Source: Pyrinomonadaceae bacterium (lineage in GTDB: Bacteria > Acidobacteriota > Blastocatellia > Pyrinomonadales > Pyrinomonadaceae). Taken from it: 64,000 nt of DNA. Below the pieces are notes generated by a model, which was not told where the DNA came from, did no database searches, and saw only the letters and a list, made by a program, of their open reading frames with translations. Positions 52,761 to 62,785 of the stretch are shown here, in pieces. The stretch covers positions 124,001 through 188,000 of the forward strand of contig JAIBCC010000006.1 in NCBI GenBank assembly GCA_019694395.1, read 5' to 3'. A program made the position numbers and the translations under genes. Position 1 is the stretch's first letter. Every line of letters starts with the position of its first letter.

Positions 52761-53273
52761 CTAAGTTCTGAACCTAGAATAAGGACGGGGCGTATTTCCA
52801 TGCGAAATATGCCTCATTCTGATTAATAATTCTGCTGCAGAATAGGCGTGTCGTATCCACGGATCGCAAACAACTGCGCTGGCTCCCCAGGTTCGCGGAT
52901 CCTGTTCGTTTGAATTAGCTAGCCGATCAATTACAACAAAAGTATGGTCGCCGTTAGACAAACTCATATAATCCAAAGGGCGAATATGTTGGCGGATTAA
53001 ATACCTCATTGCCACCGCAGATTGTTCGCCACAGTTTCCACAACGAAATCGTTCGGCTCTGTCTGCTAACTGTGCAATGGTTTGACCGTCGTGAATGGCA
53101 CTGCTAACCATAGTTGCCGTTCTTTGGACAGTTACACACAAAAACGGAGTTCCCATAAAAGCTGATCCTTCAATATTGTCCTCGACCGAATTCCCGCGTC
53201 CGATTGATAAAGCATTTCTGGTATATTCAATTGCACTCCCGGCAAGTCCCAGATTTGTGTTTAAATCTCCCAT
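52761..53273 (-). CDS. Papain-like/transglutaminase-fold protein (possible deamidase or toxin domain)
   Basis: A 170-residue protein with a Cys-His-Asp pattern of papain-like toxin or glutamine-deamidase domains: C78/C81 in RCGNCGEQSAVAMRYL, H110 in NGDHTFVVIDR, and D137 in AVVCDPWIRHAYSAAEL. No signal peptide or export domain. The N-terminal third is a different, Gly/Asn-rich segment. ATG at 53273 is used; an upstream frame start is possible. There is no immunity gene beside it. Neighbours are the hppD-tail remnant and hsp20. Activity is inferred from motif spacing only. Confidence 0.5.
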   Translation of the reverse strand: MGDLNTNLGLAGSAIEYTRNALSIGRGNSVEDNIEGSAFMGTPFLCVTVQRTATMVSSAIHDGQTIAQLADRAERFRCGNCGEQSAVAMRYLIRQHIRPLDYMSLSNGDHTFVVIDRLANSNEQDPRTWGASAVVCDPWIRHAYSAAELLIRMRHISHGNTPRPYSRFRT

Positions 53274-53509
53274 AATTTTTGTCGTTTGGACTTTCTCCAA
53301 ACTTCCTCCAAACAATTACGCGAGAAATTTTTGCAAAAATTAGGATGCGGGAAAATTTTTTTAAAAATTAATCAAATGATTTTCTACTTTGATTAAAAAA
53401 ACTAGTTTTGAAAATTATTCCCGTGCTTATTTTCCGATAACTATTAACAAACCATTCTTGGATGCGGTATCATTCTAAAAGACACAATTTGCTTGAGAAA
53501 TTTTAATTT

Positions 53510-53869
53510 ATGGCAGAATCAATAAATCGTTACTTTCAATTTTTGCAATCATCGAGCGGTGCACGTCCTTCGGGAAAGTTGTGGTATCCGGCGGCTGATG
53601 TTTATCAAACCCCAGAAGGATGGCTGGTCAAAGTCGAATTAGCAGGAGTTTCCGCCGAGGACATCGAGATCGAAGTCGAAGGAAAGAATCTGAACATCGC
53701 CGGAACCCGCAAAGATAATTTTTGTCAAAAAGGCATCTCTTATCATCAAATGGAAATAACGTATAGCCGTTTTGAAAAAAATCTGGAATTTCCCGATGTC
53801 ATTGACAATGCTAAGCTTGAGCATAATTACGAAAACGGTTTGTTGTTGATTTATTTGAGGAAAAAGTAA
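53510..53869 (+). CDS. Small heat-shock protein Hsp20/alpha-crystallin
   Basis: A 119-residue ATP-independent chaperone. The alpha-crystallin core begins near WYPAADVYQTPEGWLVKVEL (about 25-44), continues DIEIEVEGKNLNIAGTRK, and ends NYENGLLLIYLRKK with the conserved GLL. The C-terminal extension is short (no I-x-I tail is seen). A CTTGAG half-site like the HspR consensus lies at 53492-53497. Its stop overlaps the Uma2 gene by one base. Confidence 0.9.
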   Translation: MAESINRYFQFLQSSSGARPSGKLWYPAADVYQTPEGWLVKVELAGVSAEDIEIEVEGKNLNIAGTRKDNFCQKGISYHQMEITYSRFEKNLEFPDVIDNAKLEHNYENGLLLIYLRKK

Positions 53870-54561
53870 TGCCCGAAATTTTAGAATCAACCAAAATACG
53901 ACCTTTTCCGATTCCCGCATCGGAAAATTACTATTCATCCAGCCCCCCCAAACAGGAAACTATTTATCCTGAACAAAGGGAGGACGATATGGGTGAAACA
54001 TCCATTCACGCAAAACTAATCAACAAACTTTTAGCAATACTTTTGTATTATTTTGAAAAACGGACAGACGTATTTCTTTCGGGGAATATGAACCTTTATT
54101 ACGAAGAAGATAATCCCAATAAGTGGTATGCACCTGATTTGCTCATTGCGTTTGGGGTAAAAAATCACGAGCGTTCGAGCTATCAAATTTGGAAAGAAGA
54201 GGTTTTCCCCCAAGTGATTTTTGAAGTTGCTTCGGAACGGACTTGGAAGACAGATATTAGCGAAAAATTAGAGTTTTACAGCCAACAAGGTGTCGAAGAA
54301 TACTACATTCTTGACCCCGAATTCGCCTATTTGCCCGCGCCAATGCTGGCATTCCATCATGAGAACGGAAGACTGTTATCTTCAACAATTAAAGACGATA
54401 GAATCTTTTCGCCGCGTTTGGGATTAGAGATTGTCCGCACGGAAAAGGATTTTCGTCTTTTTGATCCGAACACAAATGAATTTTTACATAATTTAGAAGA
54501 AGCCGAGGCGGAAATTAAAAGATTAAAAGCAGAAATTGAAAGATTAAAAGCATCAAAATAA
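53869..54561 (+). CDS. Uma2-family putative restriction-like endonuclease with C-terminal coiled coil
   Basis: A 230-residue member of Uma2/DUF820, a PD-(D/E)XK-fold family abundant in cyanobacteria and their neighbours. Core segments WYAPDLLIAFG (acidic), VFPQVIFEVASERTWKTD (E...K) and EKLEFYSQQGVEEYYILDPE are present (about 82-148). The C-terminal helix EAEAEIKRLKAEIERLKASK is a coiled coil. It overlaps hsp20 by one base, so it is probably co-transcribed. Biological role unknown for the family. Confidence 0.88.
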   Translation: MPEILESTKIRPFPIPASENYYSSSPPKQETIYPEQREDDMGETSIHAKLINKLLAILLYYFEKRTDVFLSGNMNLYYEEDNPNKWYAPDLLIAFGVKNHERSSYQIWKEEVFPQVIFEVASERTWKTDISEKLEFYSQQGVEEYYILDPEFAYLPAPMLAFHHENGRLLSSTIKDDRIFSPRLGLEIVRTEKDFRLFDPNTNEFLHNLEEAEAEIKRLKAEIERLKASK

Positions 54562-54594
54562 GAGTTTATGGCAGAAAAATTTATACAACCTGAG

Positions 54595-55275
54595 ATGAAA
54601 ATTCTGGTTTTAATTACAACTTTTTTATGTTTGTCAGTAAATTTTTTTGCTCAACAAACTAATATTGAGACCTTGATCAAAGCGGCTCAAGCTATAAGAG
54701 CCAAAGGCGAAGTAAGACTTCAGGTAAATGTAGATGCTAATGGCAAAGCTATTTCAGCTAAAACAGATAGTCAAATACCTTTTCTGAAAATAGTTGCTGA
54801 AAGAATAGCTTTGGAATTGCAATTTGAAAAAAGTGAATCCATAGCCCCGCATATAGAGGATTTAATTGTGAATTTCTCTGATGGTGAGTGGAAAATAATA
54901 GATGAAAGTGAAGCAGAACTTAGCTATGGTTTTAGAACAAAATTTTCACCTCCTTCAAGAGTAGATGTTTTTTTTGACACTTTTGTTCCAAAGAGATTAT
55001 TGCTTCCTCGTGAAAATGGAGTAGTCAAACCTGAGTATTGTGAGTTGCATAAAGTTTTGATGAAAACAGAAGTTTTGCCAATCGGTTACGGCTTAAGAGT
55101 ATGGAACGATGAGAATTTTGGGAAAAAGTATGAAAAAGCAGAAAATAAATTATTTCGCAACGCCAATTCAGAAATCGGTGGTGGTTGCGTAGATAATGGA
55201 ATTAAAGAACAGGAAACATATTTTTGCGAAATTTGTAGAATGAAGCGTAAAGAATGGCTTCAAAAAAATCACTAA
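54595..55275 (+). CDS. Secreted protein with TonB-C-like domain and C-terminal Cys cluster
   Basis: About 226 residues. Signal peptide starts at ATG 54595 (MKILVLITTFLCLSVNFFAQ); nine codons upstream are an alternative. The TonB-C-like segment GEVRLQVNVDANGKAISAKT is about residues 37-56. The second half has a Cys pattern CELHKVLMKTEVLPIGYGLR, GGCVDNG and CEICRMKRKEW, suggesting a zinc or disulfide unit. I do not recognise a named family. It ends just before lon. Confidence 0.6.
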   Translation: MKILVLITTFLCLSVNFFAQQTNIETLIKAAQAIRAKGEVRLQVNVDANGKAISAKTDSQIPFLKIVAERIALELQFEKSESIAPHIEDLIVNFSDGEWKIIDESEAELSYGFRTKFSPPSRVDVFFDTFVPKRLLLPRENGVVKPEYCELHKVLMKTEVLPIGYGLRVWNDENFGKKYEKAENKLFRNANSEIGGGCVDNGIKEQETYFCEICRMKRKEWLQKNH

Positions 55276-55280
55276 ATTTT

Positions 55281-57734
55281 ATGGCTGAAAATACTGAAAA
55301 AACAACACAGAATCTCGAAAATGAAGAACCTGAGCGACTTGAGATTGCAGTTTTGCCCTTGCAAAGCACCACACTTTTCCCGGACACCGTTGTTCCTCTG
55401 ACAGTTGGCAGACCACGCTCTTTGCAGGCGGTTGAGGCGGCGTTAGGAACAGCAGAAAAATTTATTTGCTGTATCACCTTAAGGACGGAAGATGTCACCG
55501 GACAAGACGCGAAAACTAAGGATTTATTTGAGATTGGAACGATTGTCAATATCAAGCGGATGATGCGGGCAGATGAAACGATGCAGCTAATCGTGCAAGG
55601 GATTGACCGCGTTAAAGTTCTCGAATGGACACAGGAACAGCCTTATCTCAAGGCTAAAGTTGAAGTTTTACCGGATTTAGTTGTTAAGGATGAAGAAGAA
55701 GTCGAAGCCTTAAAACGCAGCGTTCAAGGCTTAATACAGGAAGCTTTGGCAATGCTTCCGAATGTTCCGCCCGAAATTCGGATGGCGGTTCTATCAAATA
55801 ATGATCCGGTTCAACTAACCTATTTTTTAGCTTCCGTTTTGGATTTGGGCGTAGAAAACGAGCAAAAAATGCTTGAATCAAATACGGTTGACGAATTGCT
55901 TTCGCTTGCCTACCGATTTTTGACCCGCGAAGTCGAAATTATGCAAATTCGTTCAAAAATTGCCAACGATGCTCAGGGCGAAATGGACAAAGCACAGCGT
56001 GAATATATTCTTCGTCAGCAGAAAAGGGCGATTGAAAAAGAACTTGGCGAAGATGACAGCGGAGAAAAAGCCGAAGCCTCACAATTACGCGAGCGTCTTG
56101 GTCAAACCGATTTACCCGAAGAAGTTCGTAAAGAAGCAGAGCGCGAACTTAAGCGAATGGAAAGTTTGCCGCAAGCCGCGCCTGATTATCATGTTATTCG
56201 CACTTATCTGGAATATATTCTTGATTTGCCGTGGAAAAAAGCCAGCGAAGATAAACTTGATCTAAACGAAGCCCGCCGCATTTTGGACGAAGACCATTAT
56301 GGTTTGGAGGACATCAAGGAAAGAATTCTGGAATCACTTGCCGTGGTCAAACTGCGTCCTGATTCAAAAAGTCCGATAATTTTATTCGTCGGACCTCCGG
56401 GAGTCGGTAAAACTTCGCTTGGACGTTCGATTGCGCGGGCATTAGGTCGGGAATTTGAAAGGATCAGCTTAGGCGGAGTTCGTGACGAAGCCGAATTGCG
56501 TGGACACCGCCGCACTTATGTTGGGGCGATGCCGGGTAGATTAATTCAAACTTTGCGACGGGTCGGCGTTAATAATCCAGTCATAATGCTCGATGAAATT
56601 GACAAAATGGGAAATGATTTTCGCGGCGATCCGGCGGCGGCACTGTTGGAAATTCTTGACCCGCAACAGAATCATACTTTCCGCGACCATTATTTGGATT
56701 TGCCGTTTGATTTGTCCAAGGTTTTCTTTATTGCCACAGCAAATCAGCTGGGACCAATTCCGATGCCTTTGCGCGACAGAATGGAAATCATTCAACTGGC
56801 AGGTTACAGCGATAGGGAAAAACTCAGCATTGCCAAACAATATCTGGTTCCGCGCCAAGTCAAAGAAAACGGTTTGCAGCCTGATCAATTTGAAATTATA
56901 GACGAAGCAATAAATCTCCTGACTTCGCGCTACACACGCGAGGCAGGAGTGCGCCAACTTGAAAGAACAATTGGAAATCTGGCGCGAAAAGTGGCTCTGA
57001 AAGTCGCTCAGGGAGAAGCAATTAAAGTTACAATTACGCCCGAAGCTGTTAAAACTTTTCTCGGTGCGCCGCGTTTTTATCCCGAAGAAGCCCGCAAAGA
57101 ACTTCCGGCAGGAGTGGCAACCGGAATGGCTTGGACGGAAATGGGCGGTGAAGTTCTTTTTATCGAAGCTACAATGCTGCCCGGAAGCGGCGGTTTGATC
57201 TTAAGCGGACAGCTCGGTGATGTGATGAAAGAATCAGCGCAAGCTGCCCGCAGTTATCTATGGTCACACGCTACGGAATTTGGACTTGATCCAAAGCTGA
57301 TCAAGGAAAACGGAGTTCACATCCACGTTCCCGCCGGAGCAATTCCTAAAGACGGTCCAAGTGCTGGCGTGACCATGGCATCCGCTTTGGCTTCGCTTTA
57401 CACTGGTCGGAAGGTGCGTAACGATACGGCAATGACCGGCGAAATTACGCTTTCAGGATTGGTTTTTCCGGTCGGCGGAATTAAGGAAAAAGTTCTGGCG
57501 GCGCATCGGGCAGGAATTCGCCGGATTGTTTTACCTGCCCGCAATGAGGCAGACACGGAAGAAATCCCGGAAGAAGTTCGCAATGATCTGGAAATCATTC
57601 CGGCAACACGAATTGGCGAAGTTTTGGAAGCAACTTTGGAAAAAGAGGTGACACAGCCGCCGGAAGTTGTTCCGCACTTTGAAAGTTCTACTCAAAATGC
57701 GGAACATTTGAATATGAAAGACTCGCTCGAATAA
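55281..57734 (+). CDS. lon: ATP-dependent Lon protease
   Basis: Cytoplasmic AAA+ serine protease that degrades misfolded and regulatory proteins. About 817 residues. The N-terminal LON domain ([19 protein letters not shown], about 21-39) leads to Walker [10 protein letters not shown] (about 370), Walker [14 protein letters not shown] (about 435) and a protease domain with the catalytic Ser in [11 protein letters not shown] (about 700) and the catalytic Lys in [14 protein letters not shown] (about 743). ATG at 55281 is used; ATG 55254 (overlapping the preceding gene) is possible. Lon is often an HspR target. Confidence 0.96.
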   Translation: MAENTEKTTQNLENEEPERLEIAVLPLQSTTLFPDTVVPLTVGRPRSLQAVEAALGTAEKFICCITLRTEDVTGQDAKTKDLFEIGTIVNIKRMMRADETMQLIVQGIDRVKVLEWTQEQPYLKAKVEVLPDLVVKDEEEVEALKRSVQGLIQEALAMLPNVPPEIRMAVLSNNDPVQLTYFLASVLDLGVENEQKMLESNTVDELLSLAYRFLTREVEIMQIRSKIANDAQGEMDKAQREYILRQQKRAIEKELGEDDSGEKAEASQLRERLGQTDLPEEVRKEAERELKRMESLPQAAPDYHVIRTYLEYILDLPWKKASEDKLDLNEARRILDEDHYGLEDIKERILESLAVVKLRPDSKSPIILFVGPPGVGKTSLGRSIARALGREFERISLGGVRDEAELRGHRRTYVGAMPGRLIQTLRRVGVNNPVIMLDEIDKMGNDFRGDPAAALLEILDPQQNHTFRDHYLDLPFDLSKVFFIATANQLGPIPMPLRDRMEIIQLAGYSDREKLSIAKQYLVPRQVKENGLQPDQFEIIDEAINLLTSRYTREAGVRQLERTIGNLARKVALKVAQGEAIKVTITPEAVKTFLGAPRFYPEEARKELPAGVATGMAWTEMGGEVLFIEATMLPGSGGLILSGQLGDVMKESAQAARSYLWSHATEFGLDPKLIKENGVHIHVPAGAIPKDGPSAGVTMASALASLYTGRKVRNDTAMTGEITLSGLVFPVGGIKEKVLAAHRAGIRRIVLPARNEADTEEIPEEVRNDLEIIPATRIGEVLEATLEKEVTQPPEVVPHFESSTQNAEHLNMKDSLE

Positions 57735-57755
57735 AAATTTTACATCTAAAAATCG

Positions 57756-57801
57756 TGGACAGCAGAGTGATTTTTTTCAATTGCTGTCCATTATTTTTTT
57801 T
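57756..57801 (+). terminator. Intrinsic terminator of lon
   Basis: A perfect 9-bp stem TGGACAGCA (57756-57764) / TGCTGTCCA (57782-57790) followed by a T-rich run. It lies 21 bases past the lon stop. Confidence 0.85.
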
Positions 57802-58092
57802 AACGGTAATTTTTTCAAAAAAACTGTAATTTTTTGCTGAAATTTGGACAAATTAGACATTTTTTGAGTTGAAATTTAACAAAATGAAAAAAAATGCAAA
57901 AACTGTGCATTTTCAGTAGAAAATTTGTAGGAAAAAGGTATATCCTAAATAGTTTAGAACTGTTGCTGGATTGCCTTTCTCGAATCCATACTCAAATCCC
58001 CCGTTGAGGTGTAGGTTGGGAGCAATTTTCCTGGTTATGCAGTTGTGCAAATTTTTTTTGAGAGTTTATTTTTAGAATACGGAATTGAGTTA
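57802..58092. other. AT-rich leader region of the mreB operon
   Basis: No open frame. It holds long A/T runs and then a GC-richer patch CAAATCCCCCGTTGAGGTGT at 57992-58011 followed by GGTTGGGAGC, which can pair weakly (CCCCC/GGG). It must contain the mreB promoter, but no convincing -35/-10 pair was found; TATATCC near 57938 is a possible -10. Confidence 0.35.
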
Positions 58093-59142
58093 ATGGCATT
58101 ACCAAAATCATTATTTAGTTTATTTTCGAGCGATTTGGCGATTGACCTCGGCACAGCGAACACGCTTGTTTATGCCAAAGGTCGCGGAATCGTAGTTTCA
58201 GAACCTTCTATTGTTGCAATCAATAAAGTTACTAATCAAGTTGAAGCTGTTGGACGGGATGCAAAAGAAATGCTCGGCAGAACTCCCGGCAACATCGTAG
58301 CAATTCGTCCGATGAAAGACGGTGTAATTGCTAATTTTGAAGTGACCGAAAAAATGCTTCAACATTTTATCCGCAAAGCTCATAACGGAAAATCTTGGGT
58401 GCGTCCGCGTGTAGTTATCGGAATCCCTTCGGAAATTACCCAGGTTGAACGCCGCGCCGTGGAAGACTCTGCGTATCGTGCCAAGGCGAGCGAAGTTTAT
58501 TTGGTCGAAGAAGCGATGGCAGCGGCAATCGGCGCAGGTTTACCGATTACCGAACCACACGGAAATATGGTGGTTGACATCGGCGGCGGAACAACTGACA
58601 TTGCAGTTATTTCTCTTTCGGGTATCGTTTATTCGCGTGCTGTTCGCATTGCGGGTAACGAAATGGATGAAGCCATTACACAATACATCAAGCGTAAATA
58701 CAATCTGCTGATCGGTGAAAGAACTGCCGAAGCCATTAAGATCGCGCTTGGTTCAGGATTCCCGTTAGATGAACCTCTTTCGATGGAAGTTCGCGGTCGA
58801 AATTTGATTGAAGGTATTCCTAAAACCATTACTATTACGGACGAAGAAATCCGCGAAGCTCTCTCTGATGCCATTGCAACAATCGTCAATGCTGTCCGTG
58901 TAGCCCTTGAACGAACTCCGCCTGAACTTTCAGCCGATATTGTTGAACGCGGAATTGTTTTGACCGGCGGCGGTGCATTACTGAAAAATCTCGACAAGCG
59001 TTTGATGATTGAAACAGGTCTCCCCGTAGTTATTGCCGATGACCCCCTTTCGAGCGTTGTGCTTGGCACTGGCAAAATGCTTTCGGATTTTGAACTCCTG
59101 AAGCGTGTCAAGTGGGACAATTCATTAATGACAGGTAGTTAA
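58093..59142 (+). CDS. mreB: Rod-shape-determining actin homologue MreB
   Basis: Bacterial actin that directs lateral cell-wall synthesis. 349 residues. The phosphate-1 loop is [15 protein letters not shown] (about 16-30), phosphate-2 is [17 protein letters not shown] (about 160-176), and [18 protein letters not shown] is the adenosine motif. ATG 58093 (MALPKSLF) gives the family start; an upstream ATG-less extension is rejected. It is first of mreB-mreC-mreD-mrdA-rodA. A hairpin repeat after its stop may tune expression relative to mreC. Confidence 0.97.
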   Translation: MALPKSLFSLFSSDLAIDLGTANTLVYAKGRGIVVSEPSIVAINKVTNQVEAVGRDAKEMLGRTPGNIVAIRPMKDGVIANFEVTEKMLQHFIRKAHNGKSWVRPRVVIGIPSEITQVERRAVEDSAYRAKASEVYLVEEAMAAAIGAGLPITEPHGNMVVDIGGGTTDIAVISLSGIVYSRAVRIAGNEMDEAITQYIKRKYNLLIGERTAEAIKIALGSGFPLDEPLSMEVRGRNLIEGIPKTITITDEEIREALSDAIATIVNAVRVALERTPPELSADIVERGIVLTGGGALLKNLDKRLMIETGLPVVIADDPLSSVVLGTGKMLSDFELLKRVKWDNSLMTGS

Positions 59143-59227
59143 GTTTTGGAAGTTTTGGAAGTTTTGGAAGTTTTGACAGTTGAGTCACTTCCTAAACTTT
59201 CTCAACTTTCTCAACTTCCTAAACTTT
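59143..59227. repeat. Palindromic GAAGTTTTG / CTTCCTAAA repeat (copy 3) between mreB and mreC
   Basis: Four tandem GGAAGTTTT units (59148-59175) are followed by CTTCCTAAACTTTCTCAACTT-type inverted units (59188-59225; written here in parts), so the message can form a long hairpin inside the mre operon. It contains no terminator T-run and does not remove the AAGGA site of mreC. Confidence 0.8.
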
Positions 59228-59232
59228 AAGGA

Positions 59233-60168
59233 ATGGTTGAGCGAAGTCAGAAAGAAGTTTGGAGACTAACGCCTTGGCTTATGATTGCCTTGTTGATAGG
59301 CAATTTTGTCTTGATGGCTTGGGATGCCCGCGAAAGTGACTCAAATCAAAGGATAGTTAGGGTTTGGTTTCAGGCGGTTGCCGGTTTTGTGCAATCTCCG
59401 GTGACAACCGTTGGAGTCTGGATAAATGACAATTTACAGTATCTTGCGGGTTTACGGACAGCACAAAGCGAAAATGATGCACTAAAACAGAAAATTCAGG
59501 AACTTGAAGTTGAGGTGCAAAGCAAACAAAACTTAGCTAACGAAAACGAACGTCTCAAAAGCCTTCTTCAACTTAAACAAGAAAGTAAATATCAAGTCTT
59601 ACCTGCCAGAATAATTGGACGCGATTCTTCCAATTGGTTCAATGCTTCGTTTATTAATCGGGGCAGCGCTGACGGGGTTAAACTTTATATGCCGGTGGTG
59701 ACCAATGGCGGATTGGTTGGTCGCGTGACGGCTGTCAGTCCTTTATCTTCTCAGGTGACGATGATTACCGATGAGCGAAGCGGAGTCGGCGCAATTATCG
59801 GTCAGCTTGGAACTTCCCAGTCACTTGGCGTAGTTAATGGATTGAAAGATAAAGGCATTTTAGAAATGCGTTATGTCCCCGGCATTGCAGAGGTCAAAGA
59901 AGGGGATGAGGTTTTTACCAGCGGACAGGATGGAATTTATCCTGCCGGATTAAAATTAGGTGAAGTAGTCGAAGTCAGACAAGGTTCGGCAACCGTTTCA
60001 CATACGATTTTTATTAAGCCAAGTTCAAGTATCAGTTCGATGCAGGAGGTTGGAGTTCTGCTTTACGAAGCACCGCCCCGACCAAAATTTGAACAGTCTG
60101 TGCCGAATGCGGTTAAACCGGAAAAAGATGCCAAACCTGAAAAGGATAAGGAAAAGAAAACACCGTAG
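59233..60168 (+). CDS. mreC: Rod-shape-determining protein MreC
   Basis: Periplasmic scaffold of the elongasome. 311 residues: an N-terminal membrane segment (WLMIALLIGNFVLMAWDA, about 15-32), a coiled coil (about 76-113), and a beta-barrel core (ARIIGRDSSNWFNASFINRG, then VGRVTAVSPLSSQVTMITD). The C-terminal tail is charged (Lys/Glu/Pro-rich). ATG at 59233 with AAGGA upstream. It lies between mreB and mreD. Confidence 0.95.
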   Translation: MVERSQKEVWRLTPWLMIALLIGNFVLMAWDARESDSNQRIVRVWFQAVAGFVQSPVTTVGVWINDNLQYLAGLRTAQSENDALKQKIQELEVEVQSKQNLANENERLKSLLQLKQESKYQVLPARIIGRDSSNWFNASFINRGSADGVKLYMPVVTNGGLVGRVTAVSPLSSQVTMITDERSGVGAIIGQLGTSQSLGVVNGLKDKGILEMRYVPGIAEVKEGDEVFTSGQDGIYPAGLKLGEVVEVRQGSATVSHTIFIKPSSSISSMQEVGVLLYEAPPRPKFEQSVPNAVKPEKDAKPEKDKEKKTP

Positions 60169-60177
60169 TAGTTTTAG

Positions 60178-60729
60178 ATGGAACAAGTTAAGGTAATCGT
60201 CGCATTAATTATTGCTATTTTGCTTCAGTGGTCGCTCCGAAACGTGGCGGAACCCCTTTCGTATATAGATTTTCCTTTGATTATTGTTGTTTACGCCTCA
60301 CTCCAAAGAAATTCAATCAGGGCTATACTTTTCGGCACAATTGCCGGAATTGCCATTGACTCTTTGAGCGGAGGTCTTTTAGGAGCCAACGGATTCTCTA
60401 AAACTCTGGTTGCATACATCGTTTCGGAAATTGCCCGTCGGGTTTATTTAGACAATCTATTACTACGAATTCCCGTGATAGCAGGTGCCTGTTTATTGAA
60501 TGAATTTGTATATTTCGGTATGCACCGACTGCTTGGACAACACTTAAATGCGCCATTGGTGGAAACGATTGCTTATACTTTGGTAGGCACAACCATAACC
60601 GGAACTATAACTTTCCTGATTTTAGAAGGTATTTTTTCTGAAAATTCGAGAGTAAAAAGACGCGATTTTTTTACAACTCGTCGTCAGACTCGCCGCCGCA
60701 ATCCAATTCGTTTAGGCAGAAGAGGTTAA
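60178..60729 (+). CDS. mreD: Rod-shape-determining membrane protein MreD
   Basis: 183 residues with about five hydrophobic segments (VIVALIIAILLQWSLRNVA, FPLIIVVYASLQRN, ILFGTIAGIAIDSLSGGLLG, and later LVGTTITGTITFLILEGIF). The GxLGANGFSKTLVAYIVS helix is typical. The C-terminus is very basic (RRRNPIRLGRRG). It begins 9 bases after mreC. Confidence 0.9.
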   Translation: MEQVKVIVALIIAILLQWSLRNVAEPLSYIDFPLIIVVYASLQRNSIRAILFGTIAGIAIDSLSGGLLGANGFSKTLVAYIVSEIARRVYLDNLLLRIPVIAGACLLNEFVYFGMHRLLGQHLNAPLVETIAYTLVGTTITGTITFLILEGIFSENSRVKRRDFFTTRRQTRRRNPIRLGRRG

Positions 60730-60732
60730 GAC

Positions 60733-60778
60733 GTAAAGAGGCAAAAATAATACTTTTATTTTTGCGCTTTTGCTTTAC
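60733..60778. repeat. Palindrome between mreD and mrdA
   Basis: GTAAAG (60733-60738) and CTTTAC (60773-60778) with CAAAAATA/ATTTTTG pairing inside. It is a short one of the same AAAGAGGCAAA-type dispersed repeats. Confidence 0.5.
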
Positions 60779-60811
60779 AATACAATTTGAAAATTTAGCA
60801 TTTGGTTTTAT

Positions 60812-62710
60812 ATGAAACTGGACGATCTGTCGCAAAATTTACCAATCCGAATCGGCACAATCCAAATAATTGCCTTTGTTTTGCTGTCTGTTTTGGGAGC
60901 ACGTCTTTATTACCTGCAAATAGTCAGAAATGAACATCTTAGAGACTTAGCGGAACGGCAGAGGATTCGGCTTATTCCAATTCCTGCTCCACGGGGAGCC
61001 ATTTTTGACCGTAACGGCAAACTGTTGGTGGATTCACGTTCAACTTACAACATTGTTCTCTCACACGAACCCATTAAAACAATCAATCCGGCTGACAGAC
61101 TCGAAGATTACGCAGCAGGTTTAGGTCTTGACCGCAATTATTTGCTGGAAAGATTGAATGTCATCAGAACTCGTCCTGAGTTTGAAACGATGGTGATAAA
61201 GGAAAATGCTTCCCAATCCGATATTGTTTGGGTTGAGTCGCACCAACTTGAATTTCCCGAATTACAGGTTGAGCTTCAGCCGCAGAGAAATTATCCGCTT
61301 GGCAAAACTTTGTCGCACGTTTTAGGTTACGTCGGCGAAATCAGTCCGAAACAGTTGGAAAAACCGGAGTTTCAGGAAAAAGGTTTAAGACCAGGTGATA
61401 TTATCGGTAAAGGCGGTTTGGAACAGTATTACGACGATTATTTGCGTGGAAAAGAAGGCTATCGCAAAGTTTTGGTTGACAGTCGCGGACGTGTGCAGGA
61501 AGAACTCGAAAAAGTTCCGCCGCAAGCCGGGCAAGATTTGGTGACGACTATTGACCTTGATTTACAGCTTGCCGCCGAAGAGCAATTGGAAAAATCCGTG
61601 ACTAAACGCGGAATGATCATCGCCATGGATCCGAATAACGGTGAAGTATTAGCAATGGCATCTGCTCCCTCTTTTGATCCAAACGTATTTGTTAAAGGAA
61701 GTGCAACACCCGAAGGCAGAAAACAAATCGCACAATATTACACCGACGAACAGCGTCCGCTTTTGAATCGTGCAATTCAAGGACGTTATCCGCCCGGTTC
61801 AACCTGGAAAATTCCCGAATCGGTTGCCGGATTGGAACAAGGTGTAATAACAGTTGCTAATTCAAATGTGACTTGCGGCGGCGGAATTACCATTGGCGGA
61901 AAATTTACCCGTTGTATGGGAAGTCATGGCGCGCCGCCTCTTTCATACGCAATTACAAAATCCTGTGATGGTTATTACTATCGTTTAGGTTTAAAAATGG
62001 GGATTGATGGGCTGATTAAAATGATTGAAACCTTTGGTTACGATAAACCGTCAGGAATTGATTTACCCAACGAAAAAACGCCGCAAACCCCAAAAACCTT
62101 CCGTTCAACGATTGAAAAAAGATACGGCGGAAGATGGATTGACATTGAAACGGTTTATGCTTCAATCGGTCAATCTACAGTGGTGGTTACGCCGATTTCA
62201 ATGATTCGAGCAGTTGCCAGTATCGGAGTTCAGGGAAAAATGTATGTTCCGCACTTCTTGAAAGAATTTAAAGAAATCGGGGCGGTCGGGGATCCAAACG
62301 ATGGCACTTATACCGAAGCCAAACCCGCTTTTGGTTTTCAGCATCCTGAACCAAGAATGATTCCAATGACTCCCGAACAAAACAATTTGGTTTTGAAAGG
62401 AATGTGGGGCGTAGTCAATGGCGGCGGGACGGCAGGGAAAATCCGAATCCCCGGATTTGATATTGCCGGAAAAACCGGAACGGCACAGGTTGCGGCTTTA
62501 GGTCAGGACAAAGGTAAAAATCGTGATCATGCCTGGTTTGTTTCGTTTGCACCCGCTTATAAGCCTGAAATTGCAGTTATCGGTTTGATTGAAAACTCAG
62601 GTTTCGGCGGTGACAATGCTGCTCCGGCGGTAAGAGGTGTTTATACGGCTTATCTGGCAAAACGACAACCTTTGCCGACAGATAGTCAACAACCCGACAG
62701 TAAGAAATAG
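60812..62710 (+). CDS. mrdA: Penicillin-binding protein 2 (peptidoglycan transpeptidase of elongation)
   Basis: Class B transpeptidase partner of RodA. 632 residues. A signal anchor (IGTIQIIAFVLLSVLGARLY, about 13-32) is followed by the dimerisation domain (PAPRGAIFDRNGKLLVDSRS) and the transpeptidase domain with the SxxK motif STWK in RYPPGSTWKIPE (about 330), the SxD variant SCD in TKSCDGYYYRLG (about 388) and KTGTAQVA (about 552). It lies between mreD and rodA. Confidence 0.96.
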   Translation: MKLDDLSQNLPIRIGTIQIIAFVLLSVLGARLYYLQIVRNEHLRDLAERQRIRLIPIPAPRGAIFDRNGKLLVDSRSTYNIVLSHEPIKTINPADRLEDYAAGLGLDRNYLLERLNVIRTRPEFETMVIKENASQSDIVWVESHQLEFPELQVELQPQRNYPLGKTLSHVLGYVGEISPKQLEKPEFQEKGLRPGDIIGKGGLEQYYDDYLRGKEGYRKVLVDSRGRVQEELEKVPPQAGQDLVTTIDLDLQLAAEEQLEKSVTKRGMIIAMDPNNGEVLAMASAPSFDPNVFVKGSATPEGRKQIAQYYTDEQRPLLNRAIQGRYPPGSTWKIPESVAGLEQGVITVANSNVTCGGGITIGGKFTRCMGSHGAPPLSYAITKSCDGYYYRLGLKMGIDGLIKMIETFGYDKPSGIDLPNEKTPQTPKTFRSTIEKRYGGRWIDIETVYASIGQSTVVVTPISMIRAVASIGVQGKMYVPHFLKEFKEIGAVGDPNDGTYTEAKPAFGFQHPEPRMIPMTPEQNNLVLKGMWGVVNGGGTAGKIRIPGFDIAGKTGTAQVAALGQDKGKNRDHAWFVSFAPAYKPEIAVIGLIENSGFGGDNAAPAVRGVYTAYLAKRQPLPTDSQQPDSKK

Positions 62711-62785
62711 AAAGGTAAAAGACAGAAAAAAGGGAAGCGGAATAGATTAAACCAAAATCCGTAATCCTGAATCTAAAATCAAAAT

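Noticed and set aside
9850..60780. CRISPR-like arrays at the tandem word repeats
   Set aside because: Units are 8-10 bases with little or no spacer and face their own inverted copies, and no cas gene is present.
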